Source: Microbacterium aoyamense
GTDB lineage: Bacteria; Actinomycetota; Actinomycetes; Actinomycetales; Microbacteriaceae
Reading direction: 5' to 3'
Length of the DNA stretch: 64,000 bases
Assembly: GCF_023155855.1 (NCBI RefSeq)
Contig: NZ_JAKNUT010000004.1
Span: forward strand, 186,001 to 250,000
Shown: positions 1 to 8,951 of the stretch, one piece after another
Layout: each line of letters starts with the position of its first letter
Position numbering within the stretch: position 1 is the first letter of the stretch
Program-made: the position numbers and the translations under genes
The notes under the pieces: model-generated
What the model saw: the letters and a program-made list of their open reading frames with translations, nothing else
The model's database searches: none
Told to the model about the DNA's origin: nothing

Positions 1-341
1 AGCGACACGATGACGATCGAGACGTTGACGATGTTCTGCAGGATCGAGCCGAGCGTGCGGGTGCGCTGGACGAGGCGGACGGATGCCAGGGGCGAGCGAT
101 CGAGCGCCTGCGTGTCATCCACGTTCGCCTTGTTCTTGGCGCCGTTGACGATCCTCCGCACGACGCGGCGGATGACGAGCTTGAGGATCCAGCCGAGCAG
201 GACGGCGAAGACGACGATGGCCAGGACCCGAAGCAGGTTCCATCCGGAGGCGACGAAGAAGGCACCGATGGCCTCCCAGAATGCGGCGTCGGTGATCGTC
301 GGTTCGGGCGGGGTGCCGGTGTCAGCGAAGATCCAGTTCAT
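1..341 (-). CDS. MscS-family mechanosensitive ion channel, 5' end only
   Basis: This reverse-strand gene starts at the ATG at 341 and runs off the left edge of the window, so only about 113 N-terminal residues are visible. They comprise a short polar leader, one long hydrophobic helix (about residues 34-57, containing VLAIVVFAVLLGWILKL), and then a basic stretch (IRRVVRRIV). After a linker, a second hydrophobic segment begins (ILQNIVNVSIVIV). Basic residues after a helix followed by an LGSILQNI-type segment are typical of small-conductance MscS-like channels, which release solutes on osmotic downshift. The beta domain and pore helix lie outside the window, so the family call rests on the N-terminus alone. 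Confidence 0.7.
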   Translation of the reverse strand, partial: MNWIFADTGTPPEPTITDAAFWEAIGAFFVASGWNLLRVLAIVVFAVLLGWILKLVIRRVVRRIVNGAKNKANVDDTQALDRSPLASVRLVQRTRTLGSILQNIVNVSIVIVS

Positions 342-421
342 CGGCTCGATCCTAACGACCGAGCCCGGACAACTCCTGACTGCTCCTCGACCACGGTTCG
401 TGGTCGCGCCAGACTGAGCGC

Positions 422-2296
422 ATGCAGCTGCGTTCGCTCTCGGCGCTCGGTGTCGTCGCCGTCTGGCTCCTGACCGACTTCTGGCGGCTGTGGACGCCGT
501 CCCTCATCACGATCTTCGGCCGCGCGGCCGAGACGCCGCCCGAGCTCATGGGGCTGTATGCCCTCGGGGTCATGGCTGCGCCGCTCATCCTTCTCGCACT
601 CATTCCCCGCAGCGCTCCACGCCTCGCGGCGTGGCTGCTCGTCGCGGCCCTCGCCGTGCGGATCCTCCTGCAGATGAACCCGGACGGCGGGGCGGTGCAG
701 CTGTACGGCAGTTCGCTCGGCGTCGCGCTGTCGGTCGCCGCGCTGTGCCTGGCCACAGCGGCGCTCGGGCGGGCGCTCGTGCCGAGCGTCGTGCTGGGCG
801 TCGCGGTCGCGACGACGACGCATGCCGCGCTCGGCACGTTCGGCGCCGTGTGGCGGATGGATGCCTGGGCCGTCGCCCTCCTCGTCGCGCAGGCGCTGCT
901 CGTCGCCCTGGCCGTGCGAGAGGCGACGTGGGTGCGATCCGAATCGGTCGCTCCGCGGACGGCGATGCTCCTGCTCCCGGCGATGCTCCTGCTGCAGCTC
1001 GCTCTCGTGAACGTGGGCCGCGGATCGGCGATCGACGCGTTCTGGGGTCCGCTCGCCGTCGTGGCGGGGGCCTGGGCAGCCGTCGCGGCATCCCTGTTCG
1101 CCTCGCCGCGACGGAGGCCGTGGATCTCTGGGGTCCTGCTCGTGGCCGCCGTCACCGTCAGCATGCTCCCGGAGGTGACCCGCGGCGGCGCGGAAGGCGT
1201 GCTCAGCGGTCTCGCCGTCCTCGGCTTCCTCGCGGGGCCGGCAGCCCTCGCCCGTCTGCTGCTGTTCGCCGCTCCCGGCCGCTCACCCCGCCGGACGGCA
1301 CTCGCCGCCGGCGTCGGCGCCGTCGTATGGACGGCGGTGTTCTTCGTCTTCTACGCCGGCTACGACCTCGGCTATCGCGCCGACGTCGCGATCGTGCTGC
1401 TCGCCATCGCCGTCGCGGGCTGGACGGTCGCCTACCGCGCCGGCGGGCCCGTCACCGATGCCGACGTCGTCGCATCGGTCGTCCGCGTCGACGAGTCGGG
1501 TGCGCGGGATGTCGGAGCGTCGGTCATCGCGGGTGTCGCGGCTCTCGTGCTGACCGCCGTCGCCCCCGCCGCGACCATCCCGACGCGTGCGGTGGCTGCC
1601 GGCGATGACCTGACGGTCGCGGCGTACAACCTGCGCATGGGCTACGACATCGACGGCGTGTTCGACCCCATCGGGGTCGCCGAGCAGCTGCGCCGCAGCG
1701 ATGCCCGCGTCATCCTGGTCAGCGAGATCGACCGAGGGTGGCTGCTCAACGGCGGGCAGGACCAGCTCGCCATCCTGGCGCGGATGCTCGGCATGCGGGC
1801 GGTGTTCGGCCCCGCCGCGGATCAGGTCTGGGGCGACGCGATCCTCACCGATCTGCACGTGAGCGATGTGCACACGGAGCGCTTCCCGATGTTCGACGCC
1901 GTCACGGGGGCGGGCATGACGATGGCGACGGTCACCTGGAACGGGACTCCCGTCCGGGTGATCTCGACGCATCTGCAACCTGACTCGGGCGGCGAGGACC
2001 GCACCCTCCGCCAGGCCGAGATCTTCGCCGATCGGATGGCGGCGGCCGCCGCCGAAGGCCCCCTCATCGCGGGTGGAGACCTGAACACCGAGCCCGGCAC
2101 ACCGGCGTGGGATGCGATGGTCAGCGCCGGAGTCGAGGACGCGCTCGCGGGGATCCGGCCCGCCCTGACCTCTTCGGCCGACGATCCCGACAGCGAGATC
2201 GATCATCTCTTCGTCGCGCGCCTCGATGTGGCCGCGGCATCCGTCGTCGTCTCGCAGCTCTCGGACCACTTCATGATCACCACGACGGTGGAATGA
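422..2296 (+). CDS. Membrane-anchored endonuclease/exonuclease/phosphatase (EEP) family protein
   Basis: A 624-residue protein. Residues 1 to about 390 are a string of hydrophobic segments (roughly ten membrane helices). A C-terminal EEP domain follows from about residue 398. EEP hallmarks are the AAYNLRMGYD start strand, the metal-binding acid in LVSEIDRGW, STHLQP, GGDLNTEP near 551, and the closing SQLSDHF near 614, where the catalytic His sits. The fold is shared by DNases, sphingomyelinases and inositol phosphatases; the substrate cannot be read from sequence. The long membrane part suggests the hydrolase domain is held at the membrane, perhaps acting on lipid or extracellular DNA. It diverges from the MscS gene and ends in a strong hairpin. 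Confidence 0.82.
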   Translation: MQLRSLSALGVVAVWLLTDFWRLWTPSLITIFGRAAETPPELMGLYALGVMAAPLILLALIPRSAPRLAAWLLVAALAVRILLQMNPDGGAVQLYGSSLGVALSVAALCLATAALGRALVPSVVLGVAVATTTHAALGTFGAVWRMDAWAVALLVAQALLVALAVREATWVRSESVAPRTAMLLLPAMLLLQLALVNVGRGSAIDAFWGPLAVVAGAWAAVAASLFASPRRRPWISGVLLVAAVTVSMLPEVTRGGAEGVLSGLAVLGFLAGPAALARLLLFAAPGRSPRRTALAAGVGAVVWTAVFFVFYAGYDLGYRADVAIVLLAIAVAGWTVAYRAGGPVTDADVVASVVRVDESGARDVGASVIAGVAALVLTAVAPAATIPTRAVAAGDDLTVAAYNLRMGYDIDGVFDPIGVAEQLRRSDARVILVSEIDRGWLLNGGQDQLAILARMLGMRAVFGPAADQVWGDAILTDLHVSDVHTERFPMFDAVTGAGMTMATVTWNGTPVRVISTHLQPDSGGEDRTLRQAEIFADRMAAAAAEGPLIAGGDLNTEPGTPAWDAMVSAGVEDALAGIRPALTSSADDPDSEIDHLFVARLDVAAASVVVSQLSDHFMITTTVE

Positions 2297-2331
2297 CGAA
2301 CGGCCCGCCTCGCGAGGAGACGGGCCGTTCG
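2297..2331. terminator. Hairpin between EEP gene and pepN
   Basis: Perfect 11-bp arms CGAACGGCCCG (2297-2307) and its complement (2321-2331). The 13-nt loop itself contains the palindrome CCTCGCGAGG. It lies between two convergent genes and probably serves both strands. Confidence 0.8.
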
Positions 2332-2339
2332 ATCCGCGG

Positions 2340-4886
2340 CTACTGCGCGTCGCGCTCCTGCACGGCGAGCGCACGCTCGACGCCCGCGAGGTTCTCGTTG
2401 ACGAGACGGCGCAGGGCCGGAGCGGCATCCGCGTTCGCGGCGAGCCACGCGCGGGTCGCGTCGCGCAGCTCGACGTTCGCGAGTGCGGCGGGATACAGGC
2501 CCACGATCAGGTACTGCCCGATCTGGTACGAGCGCGAGTTCCAGATCGGGAGCAGCATGTCGAAGTACGGCGCCACGAACTCGCCGAGCACCGAGACGCC
2601 CGCCGGATGGGTGAAGCCGAGAGCGGCGGCGCGCACGATCGTGTTGGGCGCGTCATCCTTCTCGATGAGGGAAGCCCACGCGACCTGGCGAGCTGCGACG
2701 TTGGGCAGGGCCGCCTTGGCTTGAGCTGCGAACTCGCCGCCCTTGGCGGTGTTGTCGGCGGCGAGGGCTGCGTCGATGTCGGAGGCCTCGACGACCCCAC
2801 CGGCGGCGAGCGAGACGAGCAGCGCCCATGAGAGGTCGGTGTCGATCTCGAGACCGTCGAGCGAGACCTCGCCGTCACGGAGAGCCTTCACCGTCTGCCA
2901 CTGGGACGGGGTCGAAGCCGCCGAAGCGAATGCGGTGACGAACTGCAGCTGGTTGTCGCTGCCGGCCTCCGCGTCCTGGGCGAGAGCCCACAGGCCGTCG
3001 GCGACCTTCTCGCGGGCTGCCGCGCGCGTGGCGGGCGCGACGTACGAGTTCGCCGCCAGCTGCAGCTGCGCGAGGGTCGTGCGCACCGTCGTCGACTCGG
3101 TCTCGCTCGCGATGTTGCGCAGCACCAGGTCGAGGTAGTCGGTGGCGGATGCCTCGGCATCGCGCGTCTGGTCCCACGCCGCACCCCACACGAGCGAGCG
3201 GGCGAGAGGGTCGCTGATCTTCGCGAGGTGGTCGATCGCGGTCTGCAGCGAGCGCTCGTCGAGGCGGATCTTCGCGTACGCGAGATCCTCGTCGTTGAGG
3301 AGGACCAGGTCGGGCCGCGCAATGCCCTTGAGCTCGGGCACCTCGGTGAGGTCGCCGTCGACATCGAGTTCGACGTGGTGCACACGCACGAGCGCGTCGC
3401 CCTGAAGGCTGTAGAAGCCGACGCCGAGGCGGTGCGGGCGGATCGTCGGGTAGTCGGCGGGAGCCGTCTGCACGATCGCGAAGCGCGTGATGAGACCGTC
3501 GTGGTCGGTCGTGATCTCGGGCGACAGCGTGTTGACGCCGGCCGTGTCGAGCCACTTCTTCGACCACGTCGACAGGTCGCGGCCGCTCGTGGCCTCGAGC
3601 TCGGCGAGCAGGTCGGCTGCCTCGGCGTTGGCCCACTGGTGCTTCTGGAAGTACGCCGCGACACCCGCGAAGAACTCCTCGATGCCGACCCACGCAGCGA
3701 GCTGCTTGAGAACCGAGCCGCCCTTGGCGTACGTGATGCCGTCGAAGTTCACCTGCACGTCTTCGAGGTCGTTGATCTCGGCGACGACGGGGTGCGTCGA
3801 GGGCAGCTGGTCCTGGCGATACGCCCAGGTCTTCTCCATGGCGTTGAACGTGGTCCACGCCTCTGTCCACTCGGTCGCCTCGGCCGTCGCGATCGTCGAT
3901 GCCCACTCGGCGAACGACTCGTTGAGCCAGAGGTCGTTCCACCACTTCATCGTGACGAGGTCGCCGAACCACATGTGCGCGAGCTCGTGCAGGATCGTGA
4001 CGACGCGGCGCTCCTTGACGGCATCCGTCACCTTCGACCGGAAGACGTACGTCTCGGCGAACGTGACGGCGCCCGCGTTCTCCATCGCGCCCGCGTTGAA
4101 CTCGGGGACGAAGAGCTGGTCGTACTTCGCGAACGGGTACGGGAAGCCGAACTTCTCCTCGAAGTACGCGAAGCCCTGCCGGGTCTTGTCGAAGATGTAG
4201 TCCGCGTCGAGGTGCTGCCAGAGGCTCTTGCGACCGTAGACGCCGAGGGGGATGACGCGACCCGACGAGCTCGTGAGCTCCGACGTCGTGACCTCGTACG
4301 GCCCTGCGATGAGCGCGGTGATGTACGACGAGATGCGCGGAGTGGGCTCGAACGTCCACGTCGCGACGCCGTCGCCGGCCGCGGCGGGCTCGGGGCTGGG
4401 GGAGTTCGAGACGACCTTCCACGCTGCCGGCGCCGTGACCGTGAACTGGAACGTCGCCTTGAGGTCGGGCTGCTCGAACACCGCGAACACGCGGCGGGAG
4501 TCGGGCACCTCGAACTGGCTGTAGAGGTAGACCTCGCCGTCGACGGGGTCGACGAAGCGGTGCAGACCCTCGCCCGTGTTCGTGTAGAGCGTGTCGGCGT
4601 CGACGACGAGCTCGTTCTCGGCCTCGAGGCCGTCGAGCGCGATGCGCGAGTCGGCGAAAGCCGTCGTGGGGTCGATCGTGCGGCCGTTGAGCGTGATCTC
4701 GCGCACGTCGCGGGCGATCAGGTCGATGAAGGTCGACGCGCCAGGTGTCGCGGTGAAGCGCACGACGGTGCGCGAGCCGAAGACCTCGGCGCCCTTCGTG
4801 AGGTCGAGGGCGATCTCGTACGACTGCGTGTCGACGATCGCGCGGCGCTCCTGCGCCTCGATTCGGGTGAGGTTCTCTCCAGGCAC
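2340..4886 (-). CDS. pepN: Aminopeptidase N, M1 zinc metallopeptidase
   Basis: An 848-residue cytosolic peptidase that removes N-terminal amino acids from peptides. The M1 signature is complete: the substrate-binding GAMEN motif at residues 266-270, the zinc site HELAH at 300-304, and the downstream zinc-ligand Glu in NESFAEW (about 323). The C-terminal half is the helical ERAP1_C-like domain found in actinobacterial PepN. The length matches the family (about 850). The chosen ATG is followed directly by the beta-sandwich domain, and no signal peptide is present. It is convergent with the EEP hydrolase gene and its own upstream region is short. Confidence 0.95.
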   Translation of the reverse strand: MPGENLTRIEAQERRAIVDTQSYEIALDLTKGAEVFGSRTVVRFTATPGASTFIDLIARDVREITLNGRTIDPTTAFADSRIALDGLEAENELVVDADTLYTNTGEGLHRFVDPVDGEVYLYSQFEVPDSRRVFAVFEQPDLKATFQFTVTAPAAWKVVSNSPSPEPAAAGDGVATWTFEPTPRISSYITALIAGPYEVTTSELTSSSGRVIPLGVYGRKSLWQHLDADYIFDKTRQGFAYFEEKFGFPYPFAKYDQLFVPEFNAGAMENAGAVTFAETYVFRSKVTDAVKERRVVTILHELAHMWFGDLVTMKWWNDLWLNESFAEWASTIATAEATEWTEAWTTFNAMEKTWAYRQDQLPSTHPVVAEINDLEDVQVNFDGITYAKGGSVLKQLAAWVGIEEFFAGVAAYFQKHQWANAEAADLLAELEATSGRDLSTWSKKWLDTAGVNTLSPEITTDHDGLITRFAIVQTAPADYPTIRPHRLGVGFYSLQGDALVRVHHVELDVDGDLTEVPELKGIARPDLVLLNDEDLAYAKIRLDERSLQTAIDHLAKISDPLARSLVWGAAWDQTRDAEASATDYLDLVLRNIASETESTTVRTTLAQLQLAANSYVAPATRAAAREKVADGLWALAQDAEAGSDNQLQFVTAFASAASTPSQWQTVKALRDGEVSLDGLEIDTDLSWALLVSLAAGGVVEASDIDAALAADNTAKGGEFAAQAKAALPNVAARQVAWASLIEKDDAPNTIVRAAALGFTHPAGVSVLGEFVAPYFDMLLPIWNSRSYQIGQYLIVGLYPAALANVELRDATRAWLAANADAAPALRRLVNENLAGVERALAVQERDAQ

Positions 4887-4975
4887 AGCGTGCTCCCATG
4901 GGGTGATGGCGGGCGGGATGCCGCGGATGGCGCTGCTGGCGCCGACGACAACCCTCCTACCTTACCCGCGCCGGT

Positions 4976-6328
4976 TCAGGCGTATCCGAAGAGCGGCGGG
5001 AACACGATGACCACTGCGAGGCACCACGCGAGGTAGACCGGCACGTAGGCCGTCTGCCACCGCTCGAGCGTCGCGAACGGCGTGCGCCCGATCACGAAGC
5101 GCACCTGCAACCACAGCGCCACGACGAGATTGACGAGGAGGATCAGGTTGAGGCCCAGCGAGGCCGCTTTGTTCGCCGTGACGCCGAAAGCGCCGATGCG
5201 GGTGAGCATCGCGATCAGCACGATGAGGTCGACGGCGATCGCACTCGCGAGCAGGAGTACCTGCAGGCGATCGAACCACCCCGGCTTCGCGAGCGGATCC
5301 CGTGCCGAGAGGGAGTACAGCAGCAGGCCGAGGACGACGAGGAGCGTGAGGTCGAACAGGATCAGGAGGTTGCGATCCACCGTGTCGAGCCCGCCCTGCA
5401 GCAGACCGACCACGATCAGCGCGAGGAGCAGTGCCGTGAAGAGCGGCGTGAAGGCCTTCGTGAGCACCGGAGCGATGTTCTCGATGACGGACTGCTTCGT
5501 CTCGACGAGCCATGCGGCGAGGATCGTCGCGCCCGCCGCCCCGCACGGCAGCACCCAGTCCTGCACGAACGGCAGCACGTCGACCTGGATGGCGGAGAAC
5601 AAGCCGAGGGTCAGCGCGACCAGCACGCCTCCACCCAGCGCGACGAGGGCGAAATACACGACCCACTCACCGGTGAAGCGGATGAAATCCATTCGGCGCG
5701 GGATGCTGCGCCAATCGCCGGCGACGAAGACGATCGCCGTCAGCAGCCAGAGGGCTACCGGAGCGTGCAGGACCGCGAGCATGTAGGTCATGCCATCTGG
5801 ATCCAGCGGGTACAGGTCGAGCGCTCCGGCGACCGCGAGGAAGCCGGCCGCGGTCGCGCCGATCGCGAGCAGCGGCGCGCGACGGATGACCGCGAAGTAC
5901 GCCCCGAGCACGGCCAGCACGAGGAGCACGCCGTTCGCGAAGCCGAGAGCGCTGCCTCCGAACATCTGAGGTTCGCCCGCGCCCGCGACCAGGGGCGGGA
6001 TCTTGACGACCACGGCGGCCACGAGCGCGAAGCCGACCGCCGTCCACACCGACGCGGTCGAAGCCGTCGGCGATGGTGTCAGCTGCTTCCACAGCCGTTC
6101 GCTGTGCTCTGCCGCGTACTCGCTCGTGAGGCGGTCGACGTGTCCGAGGCGCTTGATCGCGATGAGGAACGCCTCGTCCGGCGAGAGGCCGGACGCTTCG
6201 AGTTCGTCGATGCGGTCGCGCAGGTGGGACTCGAGCTCATCGGCGTCGCTCTGCGAGATCGCCGGCCGCGCCGAGACGGCGGCACGCCACTGCGCGATCG
6301 CGGGCTCGAGATCGAAGTCCGCAGGCAT
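4976..6328 (-). CDS. Permease-prefix (HAAS-type) multi-pass membrane protein
   Basis: A 450-residue protein. Its N-terminus (about 1-80) resembles the cytosolic permease-prefix/HAAS domain often found next to PadR regulators: a helical segment with DELESHLRDRIDEL and GLSPDEAFLIAIKRLG. About ten hydrophobic helices follow. The function is unknown; relatives are thought to be regulated membrane proteins or permease partners. The ATG at 6328 lies one base after the stop of the PadR gene (TGA-C-ATG), so the two genes are almost certainly co-transcribed and translationally coupled. A start 63 bases further upstream is possible but would overlap the PadR gene. Confidence 0.78.
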   Translation of the reverse strand: MPADFDLEPAIAQWRAAVSARPAISQSDADELESHLRDRIDELEASGLSPDEAFLIAIKRLGHVDRLTSEYAAEHSERLWKQLTPSPTASTASVWTAVGFALVAAVVVKIPPLVAGAGEPQMFGGSALGFANGVLLVLAVLGAYFAVIRRAPLLAIGATAAGFLAVAGALDLYPLDPDGMTYMLAVLHAPVALWLLTAIVFVAGDWRSIPRRMDFIRFTGEWVVYFALVALGGGVLVALTLGLFSAIQVDVLPFVQDWVLPCGAAGATILAAWLVETKQSVIENIAPVLTKAFTPLFTALLLALIVVGLLQGGLDTVDRNLLILFDLTLLVVLGLLLYSLSARDPLAKPGWFDRLQVLLLASAIAVDLIVLIAMLTRIGAFGVTANKAASLGLNLILLVNLVVALWLQVRFVIGRTPFATLERWQTAYVPVYLAWCLAVVIVFPPLFGYA

Positions 6329-6329
6329 G

Positions 6330-6689
6330 TCAGGCCATCCCCATGACAGGGGCCGGGCCTCCGCTGGCCGGCCACACACGCGAGAGCGCATCGTGCACGG
6401 CGGCCCACTGCACGTGCTGCTCCTCGAGCGTCTTGTGCCCCGAGCGGCTCAGCCGATAGACCTTGCGCGGCCTGCCCGCGTCGGATCGCGACCAGTCCGC
6501 GTCGACGTAGCCGAGCCGCTCCAGGCGATGAAGGAGGGGATACAGCATCCCGTCGCTCCACTCGAGACGACCGTCGGAAAGGTCCTTGACGCGCTGCAGG
6601 ATCGCGTATCCGTACGACTCGCCCTCTGCGAGGATGCCGAGCACGAGCGGTGTGGCTGCCGCGGCCACGAGGTCTTTGCCGATGCGCAC
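6330..6689 (-). CDS. PadR-family transcriptional regulator
   Basis: A 119-residue winged-helix regulator. The core PadR pattern is clear: TPLVLGILAEGESYGYAI, then W(S/D)G(M)LYPLLHRLERLGY, then GRPRKVYRLSRSG. PadR proteins usually repress their own operon and respond to small ligands or membrane stress. The GTG start at 6689 was chosen because AGGAG lies five bases upstream and no ATG is available before the conserved RIGKDL. It is the first gene of a two-gene operon with the permease-prefix membrane protein. Two overlapping copies of a 19-bp inverted repeat abut its ribosome binding site. Confidence 0.88.
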   Translation of the reverse strand: MRIGKDLVAAAATPLVLGILAEGESYGYAILQRVKDLSDGRLEWSDGMLYPLLHRLERLGYVDADWSRSDAGRPRKVYRLSRSGHKTLEEQHVQWAAVHDALSRVWPASGGPAPVMGMA

Positions 6690-6700
6690 GATCGCTCCTA

Positions 6701-6736
6701 TACCTAGAGGTGCATGGTACCTAGAACTGCAAGGTA
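6701..6736. promoter_or_regulatory. Tandem PadR operator candidate
   Basis: Two copies of TACCTAGAnnTGCAnGGTA lie at 6701-6719 and 6718-6736, overlapping by two bases. Each has TACC/GGTA arms around a TGCA core. They occupy the gap between the divergent PadR gene (start 6689) and rpiB (start 6762). TACCTAG-type sites are typical of PadR autoregulation; binding here could also affect rpiB. No binding data are available. Confidence 0.65.
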
Positions 6737-6761
6737 TCACGGCGTCCCTAGGATGAGAAGC

Positions 6762-7304
6762 ATGCGCATCCACATCGCGACCGATCACGCGGGCCTCGAC
6801 TTCTCGACGCAGCTGCAGCATCACCTGGCGAACCAGGGTCACGACGTCGTCGACCACGGTCCGCTCGAGTACGAGCCGCTCGACGACTACCCGGCCTTCT
6901 GCATCCGCGCAGCTCAGGCTGTCGTCCGCGACCAGGCCGACGGCATCGAGACGCTCGGCGTCGTCTTCGGCGGCTCGGGCAACGGCGAGCAGATCTCGGC
7001 CAACAAGGTCGAGGGCGTGCGCGCGGCGCTCGTGTGGAGCATCGCGACCGCCGAACTCGCGCGCGAGCACAACGACGCGAACGTCATCGCGATCGGCGCC
7101 CGCCAGCACACGTTCGACGAGGCGGCGTCGTTCATCGACCGCTTCATCGCGACGCCGTTCTCGAACGAGGAGCGTCACGTGCGCCGCATCGGCCAGATCG
7201 CCGCCTACGAGCGCGACGGTGCGCTCGAGCCCGACCCGCGCGCGCGGCCCGGGTGGCCCGTCGGTGGCGAGTCGGCCGACGACTTCGACCCCGAAGCGGG
7301 CTGA
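6762..7304 (+). CDS. rpiB: Ribose-5-phosphate isomerase B
   Basis: A 180-residue RpiB/LacAB-family sugar isomerase that interconverts ribose 5-phosphate and ribulose 5-phosphate in the non-oxidative pentose phosphate pathway. Family signs are the N-terminal IHIATDHAG, the VFGGSGNGEQISANK loop (actinobacterial RpiB carries an acidic residue or Gly at the proteobacterial catalytic-Cys position), ALVWS, and REHNDANVIAIGAR. The ATG at 6762 places this motif at the N-terminus; earlier in-frame ATGs would add an unlikely basic leader. It heads a closely packed run with nei2, a PaiB-like gene and an amidohydrolase. Confidence 0.93.
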   Translation: MRIHIATDHAGLDFSTQLQHHLANQGHDVVDHGPLEYEPLDDYPAFCIRAAQAVVRDQADGIETLGVVFGGSGNGEQISANKVEGVRAALVWSIATAELAREHNDANVIAIGARQHTFDEAASFIDRFIATPFSNEERHVRRIGQIAAYERDGALEPDPRARPGWPVGGESADDFDPEAG

Positions 7305-7313
7305 CGCTCCTCC

Positions 7314-8291
7314 ATGCCCGAGGGTCATTCCGTCCACCGCATCGCGCGGCAGTTCGATCGCAACATCGTCGGCCACGCCGTGCACGCGTCGAGTCCGCAA
7401 GGTCGCTTCGCCGAGGGGGCGAGCGTGATCGACGGCCGCACCGCGACATCCGTCCGCGCTGTCGGCAAGCAGATGTTCCTCGAGTTCGACGGGGACCTCT
7501 GGCTGCGCGTGCACCTGGGCATGTACGGCGCGTGGGACTTCGCCGGCGAGATCCAGGCCGATCCGACGATCGCAGCCGCCAACGGGCGAATGGGGCAGAC
7601 CAACCAGCGCGGCACGGTGTTCGACGACGCCGGAGAGAACTCGCTCACGTCGATCGGCGCACCGCGCCGCACCCGGGTGCGGATGTCGGAGCAGACGACG
7701 GGACTGCCGGAGCAGGATGCCCAGTGGCCGCCACCCGTCGTCGGACAAGTCCGGTTGCGCCTGCTCACCGAGGTCACGTGCGCCGATCTTCGAGGCCCCA
7801 CGGCCTGCGAGCTCCAGACGCCTGACGAGGTCGCGGCGACCATCGCGAAGCTCGGTCCCGACCCCCTCGTCGACGACGTCGCTGCGGGGGAGCAGCGCGT
7901 CGTCGAGGTCATCGCCCGCAAGCCGACGGCGATCGGCCAGCTGCTGATGGATCAGGGGGTCGTGAGCGGCATCGGCAACGTCTACCGTGCCGAGCTGCTG
8001 TTCCGCGCGCGTCAGAACCCGCACACGCCCGGCAGAGACGTGCCGTCGGACGTCGTGCGCGGCATCTGGCGCGACTGGGTGCGGCTGCTCCAGATCGGCG
8101 TCGAGACCGGGCAGATGATGACGATGGACGATCTCTCGCCCGACGGGTGGCGAGCCGCGATGGCGAGCCGCGACGACCGGCACTGGGTCTATCACCGCGC
8201 AGGGCTCCCGTGCCGCGTGTGCGGCACGACGATCCTCGTCGAGGAGATGGCGACGAGGAAGCTGTACTGGTGCCCGAACTGCCAATCGTAG
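7314..8291 (+). CDS. Fpg/Nei-family DNA glycosylase (Nei2-like)
   Basis: A 325-residue base-excision-repair enzyme that removes oxidised bases and nicks at abasic sites. It begins MPEGHSVHRIA, with the catalytic Pro2 and Glu3 typical of actinobacterial Nei2. The middle has the helix-two-turn-helix region (DQGVVSGIGNVYRAELLF), and the C-terminus carries a four-Cys zinc finger (CRVCG...CPNC) with the usual YWCPNCQ ending. The protein is complete and of normal length. It starts nine bases after rpiB, so the two are likely co-transcribed. Confidence 0.92.
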   Translation: MPEGHSVHRIARQFDRNIVGHAVHASSPQGRFAEGASVIDGRTATSVRAVGKQMFLEFDGDLWLRVHLGMYGAWDFAGEIQADPTIAAANGRMGQTNQRGTVFDDAGENSLTSIGAPRRTRVRMSEQTTGLPEQDAQWPPPVVGQVRLRLLTEVTCADLRGPTACELQTPDEVAATIAKLGPDPLVDDVAAGEQRVVEVIARKPTAIGQLLMDQGVVSGIGNVYRAELLFRARQNPHTPGRDVPSDVVRGIWRDWVRLLQIGVETGQMMTMDDLSPDGWRAAMASRDDRHWVYHRAGLPCRVCGTTILVEEMATRKLYWCPNCQS

Positions 8292-8300
8292 GCTGATCGC

Positions 8301-8951
8301 ATGCGCCAGAACCCGAGCTTCGCGATGACGGATGTCACCGAGCTCCGCCGCCTGATCTCCCGCAATCCGTGGGTCACGCTCGTGAGCCAGACCGATGACG
8401 GGCTCGTGGCATCCCACTACGCCGTCCTCCTCGACGACGAGCGCGACGACCTCACCATCGTGGGGCACGTCGGTCGCCCCGACGACCTCATCCACGGGCT
8501 GGGGGAACGTGAACTGCTCGTCGTCGTGCAGGGGCCGCACGGGTACATCTCACCCGGGTGGTACGACGGCGGCACGCAGGTCCCGACCTGGAACTTCGTC
8601 TCGGCGCACCTGTCGGGCGTCCCCGAGATCCTCAGCCCCGAAGAGAACCTGAGGGTGCTCGAGAAGCTCGTGGCGCATTTCGAGGGCGGGATGCCGCAGC
8701 CCCGGCTCATGTGGGAGCCCCCGAACGACCCGGACTTCGTGCGGCGTCTGGAGAAGGGCACGATCGGCTTCCGTCTCACTCCGACGAAGGTCGTCGCGAA
8801 GCGCAAGCTCAGTCAGAACAAGACGCCCGAGGTCGTCGAGACGATCATCGCCGAGCTGTCGGGCGACGAACGCTGGGCGAACGCCCCGCTCGCTGCCGAG
8901 ATGCGCCGTGCGCACGACGCGCTCGCGGCGGCACGGGAGGAGAACGCATGA
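8301..8951 (+). CDS. FMN-binding (PaiB-like) protein
   Basis: A 216-residue protein of the PaiB/FMN-binding split-barrel family, called negative transcriptional regulators after Bacillus PaiB. Recognised features are an N-terminal strand ending NPWVTLVSQTDDGLVASH, the glycine-rich DLTIVGHVGR segment, and the later VPTWNFVSAHLSG motif, which is highly characteristic. A C-terminal KLSQNKTPEVVETIIAEL helix completes the family pattern. Its stop overlaps the start of the amidohydrolase gene (ATGA). Whether it binds DNA, FMN or acts as an enzyme in this organism is unknown. Confidence 0.88.
   Translation: MRQNPSFAMTDVTELRRLISRNPWVTLVSQTDDGLVASHYAVLLDDERDDLTIVGHVGRPDDLIHGLGERELLVVVQGPHGYISPGWYDGGTQVPTWNFVSAHLSGVPEILSPEENLRVLEKLVAHFEGGMPQPRLMWEPPNDPDFVRRLEKGTIGFRLTPTKVVAKRKLSQNKTPEVVETIIAELSGDERWANAPLAAEMRRAHDALAAAREENA

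Noticed and set aside
6690..8540. Reverse-strand extension of the PadR frame over rpiB and the Nei2 gene
   Set aside because: Only the last 119 codons are PadR; the upstream part is a shadow of rpiB, nei2 and the PaiB-like gene.
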